Shown here: positions 36,227 through 45,716 of the stretch, one piece after another
How the letters are laid out: each line of letters starts with the position of its first letter
How positions within the stretch are numbered: the first letter of the stretch is position 1
Assembly: GCA_017643025.1 (NCBI GenBank)
Contig: JAEPOG010000003.1
Span: 558,001-622,000 of the forward strand
Reading direction: 5' to 3'
Origin: Rhizobiaceae bacterium
Lineage (GTDB): Bacteria > Pseudomonadota > Alphaproteobacteria > Rhizobiales > Rhizobiaceae
DNA: 64,000 nucleotides
The notes under the pieces: model-generated
Seen by the model: only the letters and a program-made list of their open reading frames with translations
Told to the model about the DNA's origin: nothing
Databases searched by the model: none
Translations under genes and position numbers: made by a program

Positions 36227-36354
36227 TCCGAGAAACCCAGCCAAACCCAGACCTGTAGTCTGACATCGGTGCGCTAAGGGATCGTTCAGACGTGTGGCTC
36301 AATTGTTAACGACAACTTAGCCGGGGGTTAACCAATCGGGCGGTTGGCCGGCAG

Positions 36355-36390
36355 ATGAAAAAACCCCGCCGCAAAAAGCGGCGGGGTTTC
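36355..36390 (-). terminator. Terminator of TadG-like copy 2
   Basis: On the minus strand AAACCCCGCCGC, TTTTT loop, GCGGCGGGGTTT, then TTT. It lies 20 bases past the stop of the 36410-38344 gene and separates the two paralogues. Confidence 0.92.
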
Positions 36391-36409
36391 GCAGATCTTG
36401 TGTGTTTGG

Positions 36410-38344
36410 TTAGCCGACGATGCGCAGGTTCGACAGTTCGTCGGCGATTTCCTTGAACGTGTCCGACAGGCTCCCGCCGGTTGCGTTCCAGAACAGTTTT
36501 GCCGGCTTGGTCGGATCCGAACTGTCGCGGCGGAACCGCGAGTCGGACGCGCACTGCTTCAGCGACGCGATCTGGGCCGCCTGCTGCGTGTTGGAGGACG
36601 ACAGGTCGAGCGCGACGGTCATCACGATCACCCCGGCATCCTTGGCGTTGGTGCAGGTGGCCAGCATGTGCTGGTTCAGCGCCGCCGAGTAGTTGTCGTT
36701 CGAATAGTTGCTTGAGCTCACGGTCGTATCCGTGAACAGACGCGACTTCGACCCGCCCGGCTGGTTGCGGCCGGCATAGCCATATGCCGAGTAGATCGAC
36801 TTGTTGTCGGCGAGGTCGTTATAGCCCAGCGAGTTCGGCGTGTAGTAGGTGTTCTCGCCGTCGGTGAGCACAATGACGACCTTGTCGTTGCCTTTTTCGG
36901 TATCCGGCCTGCCCTCGTTGAAGGGCAGTCCGCCCGATACGACGCGCCAGCCCCAGGCAATGCCCTCGGGCACGTTGGTGCCGCCGCTGGCCTGCATGGC
37001 GTCGATTGCGGCCTTGACCTCGTCGCGCCCGGCCTGCGTCGAAACGTCGGTCAGCGGCTTGATGGCAACGGACGTGCAGCTCGTGTTCGGACCCTGACCA
37101 AGGCCGAGGGCGGACGTGCCGAGAGGCGCGGGGTCAAAATATTTCGGCGTATAGCGCTGCCGCGTGTAGTTGTTGGAGCTGTTGGTCTTGTCGATCCAGT
37201 AGTCGCTCATCGCGGCCCGGTTCCAGCTGTCGCGATTGTCCGTCTCGTCGGGCGCGAACATCGGAACGTATAGCGTCGCCGGGTTGTTCACGTTGGGCGC
37301 CGCGTCGTTGCGATTGTACGGAGCTGGACGAGCCTCGACGCAGCCTCCCCAACTGGCGAAATTGCCGTAGGTTATCTGCTGCGAGCCCAGGTCTTCCCAG
37401 GCCCACCAATAGCAATTGCCCTTCCACCAGAACTTGCAGACCTGCTGCATGTTGCTGACCCACTGCGTGCCGACGATGGTCTTCATCTCGTTGTACAGCG
37501 AGAAGCGGGTAACGATCTGGTTCTCCTCGGCGCCCCAGTCCGAGCCCTTCTTGACGTAAACGCCGTTGATGAGCTGGACCTTCCTGTTGGACCCGGGGAA
37601 GGCACCCCAATCGAAGATCTCGTGGTGGATGGGCGATCGGCCTTCGGTGTCCATCCAGCTGGCGCTGGCGTTGTTGGCGCCGACATTGACGGAAGCGGCG
37701 AACGGCACCAGTCCGAACTGGACGGGCTTCGAAACCTGCTTCATCTGCGCCGCCTGGCCGGCCAGCGTGTCGATCAGCTCCTTTGCCGCCGCCTTCAGCA
37801 GTGCGAGGCGCTTCTGGCCGGAGCCGGAGCCGGTGTAGTCCATGGAACCGGAGTTATCGAGGACGAGCGCGACCTCAAGCGTGTTCTTCAGCCTGATCTC
37901 GGATTCAGCCGTGAAGTCGATTTCGGTCGACGGCCCTGCGGTGTCCATCATCGCGGCAAAGGCCGGCAGGAAGTAGGGCTGGTATTTGAGATCCGCGGTA
38001 AGCTTGAGCGTTCCGCCGCCGGCGTTGTTCTGCGGCAGCACGATGTTCAGCGTCGCGTTGGCAGGATCGACATCGCCCAGATTGGCCCTGAAGAAGTCCT
38101 GCGCGTAGGCGATGATCTCCTCCTCGGAGGCGCCGTCGATAACGCGCCGCGCGGTCGCGATGCCGGCCGCATCCAGGGCGTTCAGGGTCTGCTGACGCTG
38201 CCGGGTCATCTCGGTGTAGTCGACACCCAGCGCCAGACCGCCCATGATCGGCACGATCGCGGCCGCCGTCATCAGCATGTAGTTGCCGCGAATATCGGAG
38301 AAAAAACGTCGCAACATCGAAAGATCACCCAGCCATGAATCCAT
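36410..38344 (-). CDS. TadG-like pilus-associated protein with VWA domain (copy 2)
   Basis: A 644-residue paralogue of the downstream gene. It shares the N-terminal helix ('AAAIVPIMGGLALGVDYTEM'), the 'GGGTLKL' block near residue 110, the MIDAS 'VLDNSGSMDYTG' near 160, 'VVIVLTDGENTYYTPNSLGY' near 480 and the last 60 residues almost identically. The insert in the VWA domain is different (Trp-rich 'CKFWWKGNCYWWAWED'), but the following 'CVEARPAPYN' matches copy 1. An ATG at 38317 is an alternative start. It is probably expressed separately from copy 1. Confidence 0.88.
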   Translation of the reverse strand: MDSWLGDLSMLRRFFSDIRGNYMLMTAAAIVPIMGGLALGVDYTEMTRQRQQTLNALDAAGIATARRVIDGASEEEIIAYAQDFFRANLGDVDPANATLNIVLPQNNAGGGTLKLTADLKYQPYFLPAFAAMMDTAGPSTEIDFTAESEIRLKNTLEVALVLDNSGSMDYTGSGSGQKRLALLKAAAKELIDTLAGQAAQMKQVSKPVQFGLVPFAASVNVGANNASASWMDTEGRSPIHHEIFDWGAFPGSNRKVQLINGVYVKKGSDWGAEENQIVTRFSLYNEMKTIVGTQWVSNMQQVCKFWWKGNCYWWAWEDLGSQQITYGNFASWGGCVEARPAPYNRNDAAPNVNNPATLYVPMFAPDETDNRDSWNRAAMSDYWIDKTNSSNNYTRQRYTPKYFDPAPLGTSALGLGQGPNTSCTSVAIKPLTDVSTQAGRDEVKAAIDAMQASGGTNVPEGIAWGWRVVSGGLPFNEGRPDTEKGNDKVVIVLTDGENTYYTPNSLGYNDLADNKSIYSAYGYAGRNQPGGSKSRLFTDTTVSSSNYSNDNYSAALNQHMLATCTNAKDAGVIVMTVALDLSSSNTQQAAQIASLKQCASDSRFRRDSSDPTKPAKLFWNATGGSLSDTFKEIADELSNLRIVG

Positions 38345-38427
38345 ACCAGCGTGGGCTTATCTCACGAATCTCTTAAGTTCGGGTTTTGCTCCCGATCCGA
38401 AATTCCTGCTGCATGTTTAGGCTTTGT

Positions 38428-39630
38428 TTACGTTTCCGCGAGCGCTGCGCGGCGCGAGGCCGGCGCCTTGATCAATTTGGGTCCGGAGAAGCGGTCGCCC
38501 TCCATCAGGTCGATGCCGAGATCGATCAGGTTCACGGCGTCTTCGTCCCGGGTCACCCCCGTTGCGACGATGCGAATGCCGGCCTCCCTCAGCGCTTCGA
38601 CCATGTCGGCACCCGTCAGCCCGCCTCGGCGGGGCTTGGGGCGGTCGAGCAACCGGTCGGCCGCCACCTTGGCCATCACGACCCCGCGCGCGGCCGCCTG
38701 AATGGCAGCCTCGGCGTCGCCGTCCCAATCCTCGAGCGCGAGGCGGAAACCTTCGCCTGTCAGACGGTCGAGATTGTCGCGCGCGGCGCCGTGGAGCTCC
38801 AGGCTGTCGGCAGCGATCGAGAACACGACCGACTTTGCCAGGGCCCGGTGCTGTGACGTGAGTTCGGCCAGGTTGCCCAGTTCCTGCTCGTTGGCGAGCA
38901 GGGCCTCTGATACCGGGATGTGGAAGGGCATGCGTTCGCTGTCGGACCCGAGCTGCCGCCGCCCGGTTTCGATGGCGCGCCGCAGCAGGGCCTGCTCGAA
39001 TGCGGCCGGGTCGAGGCCTGCGACCGGGCGTGTGAGGCGCCGGATGTCCACGGGACGGTTGGCATCTTCGCCGGGCACGTGTGCGTGCACCTCGAACCCC
39101 GCAGCCGTGCTCTGGGAAACGGATATGATGGGCTGCAGGCTGATCTGGAGCGTATTGTCCGCGACGGCGGCAGCGAGCGCGTCCTCGAACGCCTGTGTCG
39201 CAATCGGGGGCGCCGATGCGGGCTGCAAAGCCTCCGGTTCGACCGCCCGCGGCCGGGGCCGCGGCGTCGCTTGCTGTTGCGGCGCTTCGGCGGCATGCGC
39301 GCGCAGGTCGGCCATGCCACGAATCTCGTCGGCGACCATGCGGTTGAGTTCGCCGATTGTCGCCGAGTCACGTGTGCTTCGGGAAGAAACGTCGTCAAGC
39401 GCCATCTCGACGGACCGGGAGAAGCGGCGGAAGTCGCTGCGCACAGCCTCGGCTCGCCGCACTGCGAAGATGGCCACGCCGACCGAAATCAAAGCGACCA
39501 CCACGGCGGCAATCGCCAGCGCGTTGCCGGGAATAGGATCCTGCGCGGTCTGCGCTCTTACCGAGATCGAATAGAGCGCTACTGCCGCCAGCGCCAGGAT
39601 CGAGACGAACAGTCCTCGCCGTACAAACAT
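38428..39630 (-). CDS. Degenerate EAL-domain membrane protein (TipF-like)
   Basis: A 400-residue protein. Two N-terminal membrane helices (about 5-22 and 36-58) are followed by a coiled segment (60-110), a Pro/Arg linker and an EAL fold at about 150-385. The catalytic signatures are lost: the EAL position reads 'FEVHAHV' and the 'DDFGTG' metal loop reads 'EDWDGD'. It is therefore unlikely to hydrolyse cyclic di-GMP and may bind it as a receptor, like Caulobacter TipF, which has the same plan of N-terminal helices, coil and degenerate EAL. The frame extends upstream, but the ATG at 39630 gives the membrane-anchored start. Confidence 0.8.
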   Translation of the reverse strand: MFVRRGLFVSILALAAVALYSISVRAQTAQDPIPGNALAIAAVVVALISVGVAIFAVRRAEAVRSDFRRFSRSVEMALDDVSSRSTRDSATIGELNRMVADEIRGMADLRAHAAEAPQQQATPRPRPRAVEPEALQPASAPPIATQAFEDALAAAVADNTLQISLQPIISVSQSTAAGFEVHAHVPGEDANRPVDIRRLTRPVAGLDPAAFEQALLRRAIETGRRQLGSDSERMPFHIPVSEALLANEQELGNLAELTSQHRALAKSVVFSIAADSLELHGAARDNLDRLTGEGFRLALEDWDGDAEAAIQAAARGVVMAKVAADRLLDRPKPRRGGLTGADMVEALREAGIRIVATGVTRDEDAVNLIDLGIDLMEGDRFSGPKLIKAPASRRAALAET

Positions 39631-39822
39631 ACCTGTTCCGGTTCTAGCCTGACGGTATTTCCGTCCGGCGGTGTCCCCCGTCGGCGTTCTGCCATCTGAC
39701 CGCGCCCCTGTTAAGTAAAAGCTCGTGACAGGGTGAATGGCTTCGGTTAATTGCGGGCCCTCACCGCCCTTCGATCCGATGAAGACCGGCACACGCCGTA
39801 TCACCCGAGTGGATATCCAGCG

Positions 39823-40689
39823 ATGACGGCACAATCGCCGCAGGCGATCGACGCCCTGGCCGGGATATCCGGCAGCTACGACGTTATCCTATGCGATGTC
39901 TGGGGCGTCATCCACAACGGCCGCGACGCCTACCCGGAAGCCGTGGCGGCTCTCGAAGAGGCGCGAGATGCGGGCAAGGCGGTGATCCTCGTTACCAACG
40001 CGCCGCGCCTCGCGCATGAAGTCGAGGAGATGCTTGTCCGCGTCATCGGGGCTCCGCGCTCGGCCTGGGACCGCCTTGTCACATCCGGCGACGTGACCCG
40101 AGGTTTGATCGCGGAAGGTCCGCGCCGCGTTTTCCATCTGGGGCCAGACCGCGATCTCGGCATCTATGAGGGATTGGACGCCGAGCTTGTCGAGGAATTC
40201 GAGGCGCAGGCGGTCGTCTGCACCGGCCTGTTCGATGACGAGACGGAGTCGCCGGACGATTACGCCGACATGCTGCGCCGCCTGCGCGCGCGCGACCTGC
40301 CGTTCATCTGCGCCAATCCCGATATCGTGGTCGAACGCGGCGACAGGCTGATCTGGTGCGCCGGTGCGCTGGCGCGCGACTACGCCCAGCTGGGAGGCCG
40401 AACCCTGATCGCCGGCAAGCCGCATGCGCCGATTTACGATGCCGCGCTCGCCGCTGCCGGTGAGGTTCTCGGTCGCGAAGTAAAGACTTCGAAGGTGCTC
40501 GCGATCGGCGACGGCGTTCTGACCGACATCAAGGGCGCGGCGGGCTACGGTATCGACTCCTTGTTCGTGACGCATGGCATTCACGCCTCGGAATATGCTT
40601 CGGCCGCCGGCGTCGACGCCGGCAAGCTGGCCGCGTTCCTTGGCGGGCACGGTCTTGTTCCGCTGGCCACGATGCCGCGTTTGCGCTGA
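39823..40689 (+). CDS. HAD-superfamily class IIA hydrolase (TIGR01459-type)
   Basis: A 288-residue protein with HAD motif I in the class IIA form, 'LCDVWGVIHNGRDAYPEA' near residue 23, motif II 'VILVTNAPRL' near 54 and the terminal 'AGKPHAPIYDAAL' plus 'LAIGDGVLTDIKGAAGYGID' near 227. It belongs to the NagD-like phosphatases; the substrate is unknown. It lies next to ribF (11 bases), and this pairing is common in rhizobia, which suggests a flavin or nucleotide phosphatase role by association only. Confidence 0.88.
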   Translation: MTAQSPQAIDALAGISGSYDVILCDVWGVIHNGRDAYPEAVAALEEARDAGKAVILVTNAPRLAHEVEEMLVRVIGAPRSAWDRLVTSGDVTRGLIAEGPRRVFHLGPDRDLGIYEGLDAELVEEFEAQAVVCTGLFDDETESPDDYADMLRRLRARDLPFICANPDIVVERGDRLIWCAGALARDYAQLGGRTLIAGKPHAPIYDAALAAAGEVLGREVKTSKVLAIGDGVLTDIKGAAGYGIDSLFVTHGIHASEYASAAGVDAGKLAAFLGGHGLVPLATMPRLR

Positions 40690-40700
40690 CAGGTCGCCCG

Positions 40701-41693
40701 ATGTCACGAGCCTTCCAGCGCATAAAGGGATCGAACGGCCTCCCAGACGACCTGCGCAACGGCGTGGTCGCTATTGGCAATTTCGATGGCGTTCATCGCG
40801 GGCACCAGAGCGTGCTGCAGCGTGCTCTCGACATCGGCCGCGCCAAGGGCGAGCCGGTGCTGGCGCTTGTTTTCGAACCGCATCCGCGCAGCTTCTTCCG
40901 CCCCCAAGAGCCGATCTTCCGCCTCACGCCGGCGCCGATGCGCGCTACCCTTCTCGAAGCCTTCGGGCTGGATGGTGTGGTCGAACTGGCGTTTACGCGC
41001 GACGTGGCGGCGACCGAACCGGAAGATTTCGTCAGCCGGATTCTCGTCGCCGATCTTGGCGTGCGTGACGTCGTCACCGGCTACGATTTTCACTTCGGAC
41101 GCGCCCGGCGGGGCGATCCGGCATTCCTGTCGGCCGCCGGCGTTGGCGCCGGTTTCGGCGTATCGACGGTCGAGGCTTTCGACGACGAGGGCGGCGGGGC
41201 CGTGTCGTCTACCCGCATAAGGTCGTTGCTGTCAGCCGGCGAACCCGCGGAGGCGGCGGCGCTGCTGGGCTACCGCTTTACGCTGGAAGCCGAGGTCGGA
41301 CGCGGCAAGCAGCTTGGCCGCACGCTCGGCTTTCCGACCGCCAACATGGCGCTGTCCGACAGTGTAGACCTGCAGCACGGCATCTACGCCGTGCGCTTCC
41401 GGCGCGCCGACGGATCGCTGCATGACGGCGTCGCCAGCTTCGGTCGTAGGCCAACTGTGGAGGAGGGCGGCGCGGTCCTGCTGGAGACCTTCCTGTTCGA
41501 TTTCGACGGCGATCTTTACGGCGAGACCGGCCGGGTGTCGTTCTTCGGCTTCCTGCGGCCCGAACTGAAGTTCGACGGGCTGGCGGCGCTGACGGCGCAG
41601 ATGAGGCAGGACGAGGCGGAGGCGCGCGCGCTCCTTGCCGGCGTCAGCCCACTCTCGCTGCTCGACGCGAAAATCGCATTCGCGGCACGCTGA
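40701..41693 (+). CDS. ribF: Bifunctional riboflavin kinase/FAD synthetase
   Basis: A 330-residue enzyme. The N-terminal nucleotidyltransferase (FAD synthetase) has 'AIGNFDGVHRGHQSVL' near residue 24 and 'VTGYDFHFGRARRGD' near 122. The C-terminal riboflavin kinase has 'GRTLGFPTANM' near 205, 'HGIYAVRF' and 'VASFGRRPTVEEGG', ending in 'LLETFLFDFDGDLYG'. It makes FMN then FAD. Length and start are standard. ileS follows on the same strand after 243 bases that contain a candidate leader. Confidence 0.97.
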   Translation: MSRAFQRIKGSNGLPDDLRNGVVAIGNFDGVHRGHQSVLQRALDIGRAKGEPVLALVFEPHPRSFFRPQEPIFRLTPAPMRATLLEAFGLDGVVELAFTRDVAATEPEDFVSRILVADLGVRDVVTGYDFHFGRARRGDPAFLSAAGVGAGFGVSTVEAFDDEGGGAVSSTRIRSLLSAGEPAEAAALLGYRFTLEAEVGRGKQLGRTLGFPTANMALSDSVDLQHGIYAVRFRRADGSLHDGVASFGRRPTVEEGGAVLLETFLFDFDGDLYGETGRVSFFGFLRPELKFDGLAALTAQMRQDEAEARALLAGVSPLSLLDAKIAFAAR

Positions 41694-41762
41694 GCAGGTG
41701 CGGGCGACGTCCACCGCAATCCGCACTTTATTCGCGGCGCGCACTCCGCTAAAAGCCCGGCC

Positions 41763-41831
41763 ATGACAAGGCGCTTCTCCGGTTTTGGCCGCATCATACG
41801 AATTAGCCGCCCGGCCTTCCGCGCGCTCTGA
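41763..41831 (+). CDS. Candidate leader peptide upstream of ileS (22 codons)
   Basis: ATG to TGA, reading MTRRFSGFGRIIRISRPAF then RAL. Codons 11, 12 and 14 are ATC, ATA and ATT: all three isoleucine codons in a four-codon run, in a genome where ATA is rare. The stop codon lies in the loop of a long hairpin (41810-41849) whose left arm starts six bases after the ATT. The layout recalls peptide-controlled attenuators, here before isoleucyl-tRNA synthetase. Against it, the ribosome binding site is weak and no T-tract follows the hairpin. It could be chance. Confidence 0.35.
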   Translation: MTRRFSGFGRIIRISRPAFRAL

Positions 41832-41849
41832 CGAGCCGGAAGGTCCGGG
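41810..41849 (+). promoter_or_regulatory. Long hairpin in the ileS leader
   Basis: Stem CCCGG-CCTTCCG (41810-41821) pairs with CGGAAGG-T-CCGGG (41837-41849), with one bulged T. An inner helix GCTC/GAGC closes a TGAC loop. That gives 16 base pairs in all. It overlaps the last codons and stop of the candidate leader peptide and lies 88 bases upstream of the ileS start. Confidence 0.6.
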
Positions 41850-41936
41850 GAACCGAACGCGCATCACCGCGCATCTTCAGCATATGACGATGCCAGCCGC
41901 CGCGTTGCCGCGAGCCGCTGGTCCGAGAGACGGGCA

Positions 41937-44897
41937 ATGACCGATACCGCCGAGAAAATAGACTATTCGAAGACGCTCTATCTGCCGCAGACGGAGTTTC
42001 CGATGCGCGCCGGGCTGCCGCAGAAGGAGCCCGAGATCGTGGCCCGCTGGGGCGAGATGGACCTTTACAGCCGCCTGCGCGAGGAAGCCGCCGGCCGTCC
42101 GAAATATGTGCTCCATGACGGCCCGCCCTACGCCAACGGCAACATCCATATCGGCCATGCGCTGAACAAGGTGCTCAAGGACGTCATCACGCGCTCCTTC
42201 CAGATGCGCGGCTATGACTCGAATTACGTGCCGGGCTGGGACTGCCACGGCCTGCCGATCGAGTGGAAGATCGAGGAGCAGTACCGCGCCAAGGGTCTCG
42301 ACAAGGACCAGGTGCCGGTCAACGAGTTCCGCAAGGAATGCCGCGACTTCGCCCAGCACTGGATCGACGTGCAGACTGTCGAGTTCCAGCGGCTCGGCAT
42401 CGTCGGCGACTTCAAGAACCCTTACACGACCATGAACTTCCACGCCGAGGCGCGGATTGCCGGAGAGCTGCTGAAATTCGCCATGTCCGGCCAGCTCTAT
42501 CGCGGCTCCAAGCCGGTGATGTGGAGCGTGGTGGAACGCACCGCACTGGCCGAGGCCGAGGTCGAGTATCAGGACTATGAGTCCGATACGGTTTGGGTGA
42601 AGTTTCCAGTGATGGAAGCCAAGGTGACCATGCCGCCACACGGGGTAGACCCGATTGCCGACGTAGATGCTCTAGAAAGTGCTTGCGTCGTTATCTGGAC
42701 TACGACGCCGTGGACGATCCCCGGCAACCGGGCAATCAGCTTTTCGCCGCGCATCAAATACGGTCTCTACGAAGTTACTGCGGCGGAGAATGATTTCGGT
42801 CCGAAACGCGGCGAGAAGCTGGTCTTCGCAGATGCGCTGGCTGAGGAGTCTTTCGCCAAGGCGAAGCTGGAGTACAAGCGTCTCCGCGACGTAACCGGCG
42901 ACGAGCTCGGTGCACTCACCTGCGCCCATCCGCTCAAGGGTCTCGGAGGCGGCTACGAATTCGACGTACCGCTGATGCCGGGCGATCACGTCACCGACGA
43001 TGCCGGTACGGGTTTCGTGCATACCGCACCCGGCCACGGCCGCGAGGACTTCGACGCGTGGATGGACCATTCCCGCGATCTTCAGGCGCGTGGCATCGAC
43101 ACGGCGATCCCCTTCACCGTCGGCGACGACGGCTTCTTCACCAAGGACGCGCCGGGTTTCGGACCGGACCGCGCGGGCGGTGCGGCCCGCGTCATCGACG
43201 ACAACGGCAAGAAGGGCGACGCCAACCAGGCCGTCATCACGGCGCTGATCGAGAGGGACAGGCTGTTCGCGCGCGGTCGGCTGAAGCATCAATACCCGCA
43301 TTCCTGGCGCTCCAAGAAACCGGTCATCTTCCGCAATACGCCGCAGTGGTTCGTCCATATGGACAAGGACCTTGGCGACGGCTCGACGCTGCGCACCCGC
43401 GCACTGAAGGCGATCGACGACACGCGCTTCGTGCCGTCGGCCGGCCAGACGCGCCTGCGCTCCATGATCGAGGAACGGCCGGATTGGGTGCTTTCGCGCC
43501 AGCGCGCCTGGGGCGTGCCGATCTGCGTTTTCGTGTCCGAGGACGGCGAGGTGCTGAAGGACGAAACCGTCAATGCCCGCATCCTTGAAGCTTTCGAGGC
43601 CGAGGGCGCCGACGCATGGTTCGCTGAGGGCGCGCGCGAGCGCTTCCTCGGTTCGCGGGCCAATGAGCCCTGGCAGATCGTCACCGACATTCTCGACGTC
43701 TGGTTCGACTCAGGTTCGACGCATTCCTTCACGCTTGAGGACCGGCCGGACCTGAAATGGCCGGCGGACGTCTATCTCGAAGGCTCCGACCAGCATCGCG
43801 GCTGGTTCCATTCCTCGCTGCTCGAAAGCTGCGGCACACGCGGACGCGCACCCTACGACACGGTCATCACCCATGGCTTCACCATGGCAGAGGACGGACG
43901 CAAGATGTCGAAGTCGCTCGGCAATCAGGTGCTGCCGCAGGACGTGATGGCGAAGTCCGGCGCCGACATCCTGCGCCTTTGGGTGATGACCACCGACTAC
44001 TGGGAAGACCAGCGGCTCGGCCAGAACGTCATCCAGACAAATGTCGACGCATATCGCAAGCTCAGGAACACCGTCCGCTGGATGCTTGGCACGCTCGCGC
44101 ATGACGAGGGCGAAGACATTCCGTTCGCCGAGATGCCGGAGCTTGAGAGGCTGATGCTCCATCGCCTGTCGGAACTCAGCGAGGTCGTGAACGCAGGTTA
44201 CGAGAACTTCGACTTCAAGCGCATCGTCCGCGCATTGATGGACTTCATGGTCATCGAACTGTCGGCCTTCTACTTCGATATCCGCAAGGACGCGCTCTAC
44301 TGCGACGCTCCCTCCAGCCTGCGCCGCAAGGCTTCACTGGTGGTCGTACGCCGCCTGTTCGACAATCTCGTCACCTGGCTGGCGCCGATGCTGCCCTTCA
44401 CCATGGAGGAGGCCTGGCTGGAGCGCTATCCGCAGGCGAAGTCGGTGCATCTGGAGCAGTTCCGCGACGTGCCTGCCGAATGGCGGGATGCCGCGCTTGC
44501 AGCCAAGTGGCGCAAGATCAGGCAGGTACGCCGGGTCGTCACAGGGGCGCTGGAGATCGAGCGCAAGGAAAAGACCATCGGCTCCTCGCTCGAGGCCGCT
44601 CCGGTCGTCTACGTCGCCGATCAAGACCTGCGTGCAGCTATCACCGGCCAGGACATGGACTTCGCCGATGTCTGCATCACCTCAGGCGTCAAGCTGGAGG
44701 CCGGAGCGCCGCCTGCTGACGCTTACCGCCTCGACGACGTACCCAATGTCGGCGTTGTCTTCCGCCGCGCGACGGGCACAAAATGCGCCCGTTCGTGGCG
44801 CTATACCGACGACGTCGGGTCCGATCCGGAATTCCCGGATGTTTCGGCCCGAGACGCCGCGGCGCTGCGCGAGCTTAAGGCTGTTGGCAGGCTCTGA
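41937..44897 (+). CDS. ileS: Isoleucyl-tRNA synthetase
   Basis: A 986-residue class Ia synthetase. HIGH is at 71-74 within '[15 protein letters not shown]', the editing CP1 domain at about 200-420 ('[17 protein letters not shown]' near 243), and KMSKS at about 656-660 ('[13 protein letters not shown]'). The anticodon domain follows. At the C-terminus the zinc finger is degenerate: 'KCARSW' keeps one Cys, and the second Cys pair is replaced ('FPDVSARD'), as I recall for other alphaproteobacterial IleS. Part of the CP1 region has slightly lower GC than the rest. Confidence 0.97.
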   Translation: MTDTAEKIDYSKTLYLPQTEFPMRAGLPQKEPEIVARWGEMDLYSRLREEAAGRPKYVLHDGPPYANGNIHIGHALNKVLKDVITRSFQMRGYDSNYVPGWDCHGLPIEWKIEEQYRAKGLDKDQVPVNEFRKECRDFAQHWIDVQTVEFQRLGIVGDFKNPYTTMNFHAEARIAGELLKFAMSGQLYRGSKPVMWSVVERTALAEAEVEYQDYESDTVWVKFPVMEAKVTMPPHGVDPIADVDALESACVVIWTTTPWTIPGNRAISFSPRIKYGLYEVTAAENDFGPKRGEKLVFADALAEESFAKAKLEYKRLRDVTGDELGALTCAHPLKGLGGGYEFDVPLMPGDHVTDDAGTGFVHTAPGHGREDFDAWMDHSRDLQARGIDTAIPFTVGDDGFFTKDAPGFGPDRAGGAARVIDDNGKKGDANQAVITALIERDRLFARGRLKHQYPHSWRSKKPVIFRNTPQWFVHMDKDLGDGSTLRTRALKAIDDTRFVPSAGQTRLRSMIEERPDWVLSRQRAWGVPICVFVSEDGEVLKDETVNARILEAFEAEGADAWFAEGARERFLGSRANEPWQIVTDILDVWFDSGSTHSFTLEDRPDLKWPADVYLEGSDQHRGWFHSSLLESCGTRGRAPYDTVITHGFTMAEDGRKMSKSLGNQVLPQDVMAKSGADILRLWVMTTDYWEDQRLGQNVIQTNVDAYRKLRNTVRWMLGTLAHDEGEDIPFAEMPELERLMLHRLSELSEVVNAGYENFDFKRIVRALMDFMVIELSAFYFDIRKDALYCDAPSSLRRKASLVVVRRLFDNLVTWLAPMLPFTMEEAWLERYPQAKSVHLEQFRDVPAEWRDAALAAKWRKIRQVRRVVTGALEIERKEKTIGSSLEAAPVVYVADQDLRAAITGQDMDFADVCITSGVKLEAGAPPADAYRLDDVPNVGVVFRRATGTKCARSWRYTDDVGSDPEFPDVSARDAAALRELKAVGRL

Positions 44898-44932
44898 TTG
44901 CCCCGCGCGGCCGCGTCAGGTACAAAAGAGAG

Positions 44933-44970
44933 CAAATCCGGCGTCATCTTGTCGCCGGATTTGTGGGTTT
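44933..44970 (+). terminator. Probable terminator of ileS
   Basis: A perfect 11-bp stem CAAATCCGGCG/CGCCGGATTTG with a 9-base loop 36 bases after the ileS stop. The following TGGGTTT is only partly T-rich. Confidence 0.6.
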
Positions 44971-45028
44971 GGGGTTCCGGTGGATGAGTAACCGGCCTTA
45001 GTGGTCGGGAATGTGAGAGGCAGATTCC

Positions 45029-45706
45029 GTGGTCAATTCAGATCGAGCGCGTATTGCGCGCACACTGTTTGTGGCAAGCGTCGCCGCGGCAGGGCTGGGC
45101 CTTGCAGGCTGTGTCGCCTCGCCGACCTACGGTACTGACAAGACCGCCAACGAACAGCTTATCGAAGACATCACCGGCATGCTTGCGCTCGGTCCCAAAC
45201 GTGGCCCGGGAATCGATTACAAGCCGCGCCCTGAACTGGTGACGCCTGAGACCACCGCCGTGCTGCCGCCGCCCCAGGACGATGTGACGACGGCATCCAA
45301 CCAGGCTTGGCCGGAATCGCCCGAACAGCGCCTGGCGCGCATTCGCGCAGAGGCCGACGAGAACCGCGACAGCCCGTTCTTCCGCCCGAACGTCGTCAAC
45401 GATGCCACCGAACGGAACACCGAAGTCACCTATGACGATCCGATCCTGTCCACCATGAGCAGCCGCGAACAGCGCGAGGAACTCAGACGCCGCAGGGTCG
45501 AGATGAACGGCGGCAATGCATCGGGCCGGCAGTATCTGAGCGAGCCGCCGATCGTCTATCGCCAGCCAGCACCGACCGCGCCGACCGACGACCTGGGCGA
45601 ACCGGAGTGGCGGAAGGATCGACGGGCACGGCGGGACTCGCGCACCGCGTCCAACGACGACACGTCGCCGAACGCCAATCGCAGCACGGTCCCAACCGGC
45701 CTCTGA
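45029..45706 (+). CDS. Putative outer-membrane lipoprotein, unknown function
   Basis: A 225-residue protein with a lipoprotein signal peptide: basic start, hydrophobic 'TLFVASVAAAGLGL' and lipobox 'LAGC' with the acylated Cys at about residue 28. The mature part is polar and probably disordered, with Pro-rich and Arg/Asp-rich stretches ('EQREELRRRRVEMNGG' near 150). No catalytic motif is visible. The start is a GTG at 45029. Similar short lipoproteins downstream of ileS occur in rhizobia, next to lspA or M16 peptidase genes; here M16 genes follow 2.4 kb later. Confidence 0.75.
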   Translation: MVNSDRARIARTLFVASVAAAGLGLAGCVASPTYGTDKTANEQLIEDITGMLALGPKRGPGIDYKPRPELVTPETTAVLPPPQDDVTTASNQAWPESPEQRLARIRAEADENRDSPFFRPNVVNDATERNTEVTYDDPILSTMSSREQREELRRRRVEMNGGNASGRQYLSEPPIVYRQPAPTAPTDDLGEPEWRKDRRARRDSRTASNDDTSPNANRSTVPTGL

Positions 45707-45716
45707 CCGGTTCTTC

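Noticed and set aside
40689..40701. Possible FMN riboswitch before ribF
   Set aside because: Only 11 bases separate the HAD gene from ribF; there is no room for the element and no conserved RFN sequence.
42581..42880. Lower-GC stretch inside ileS, similar to that in hisS
   Set aside because: By hand count it falls only to about 53-62 per cent and lies in the variable editing domain. Too mild to claim a separate origin.
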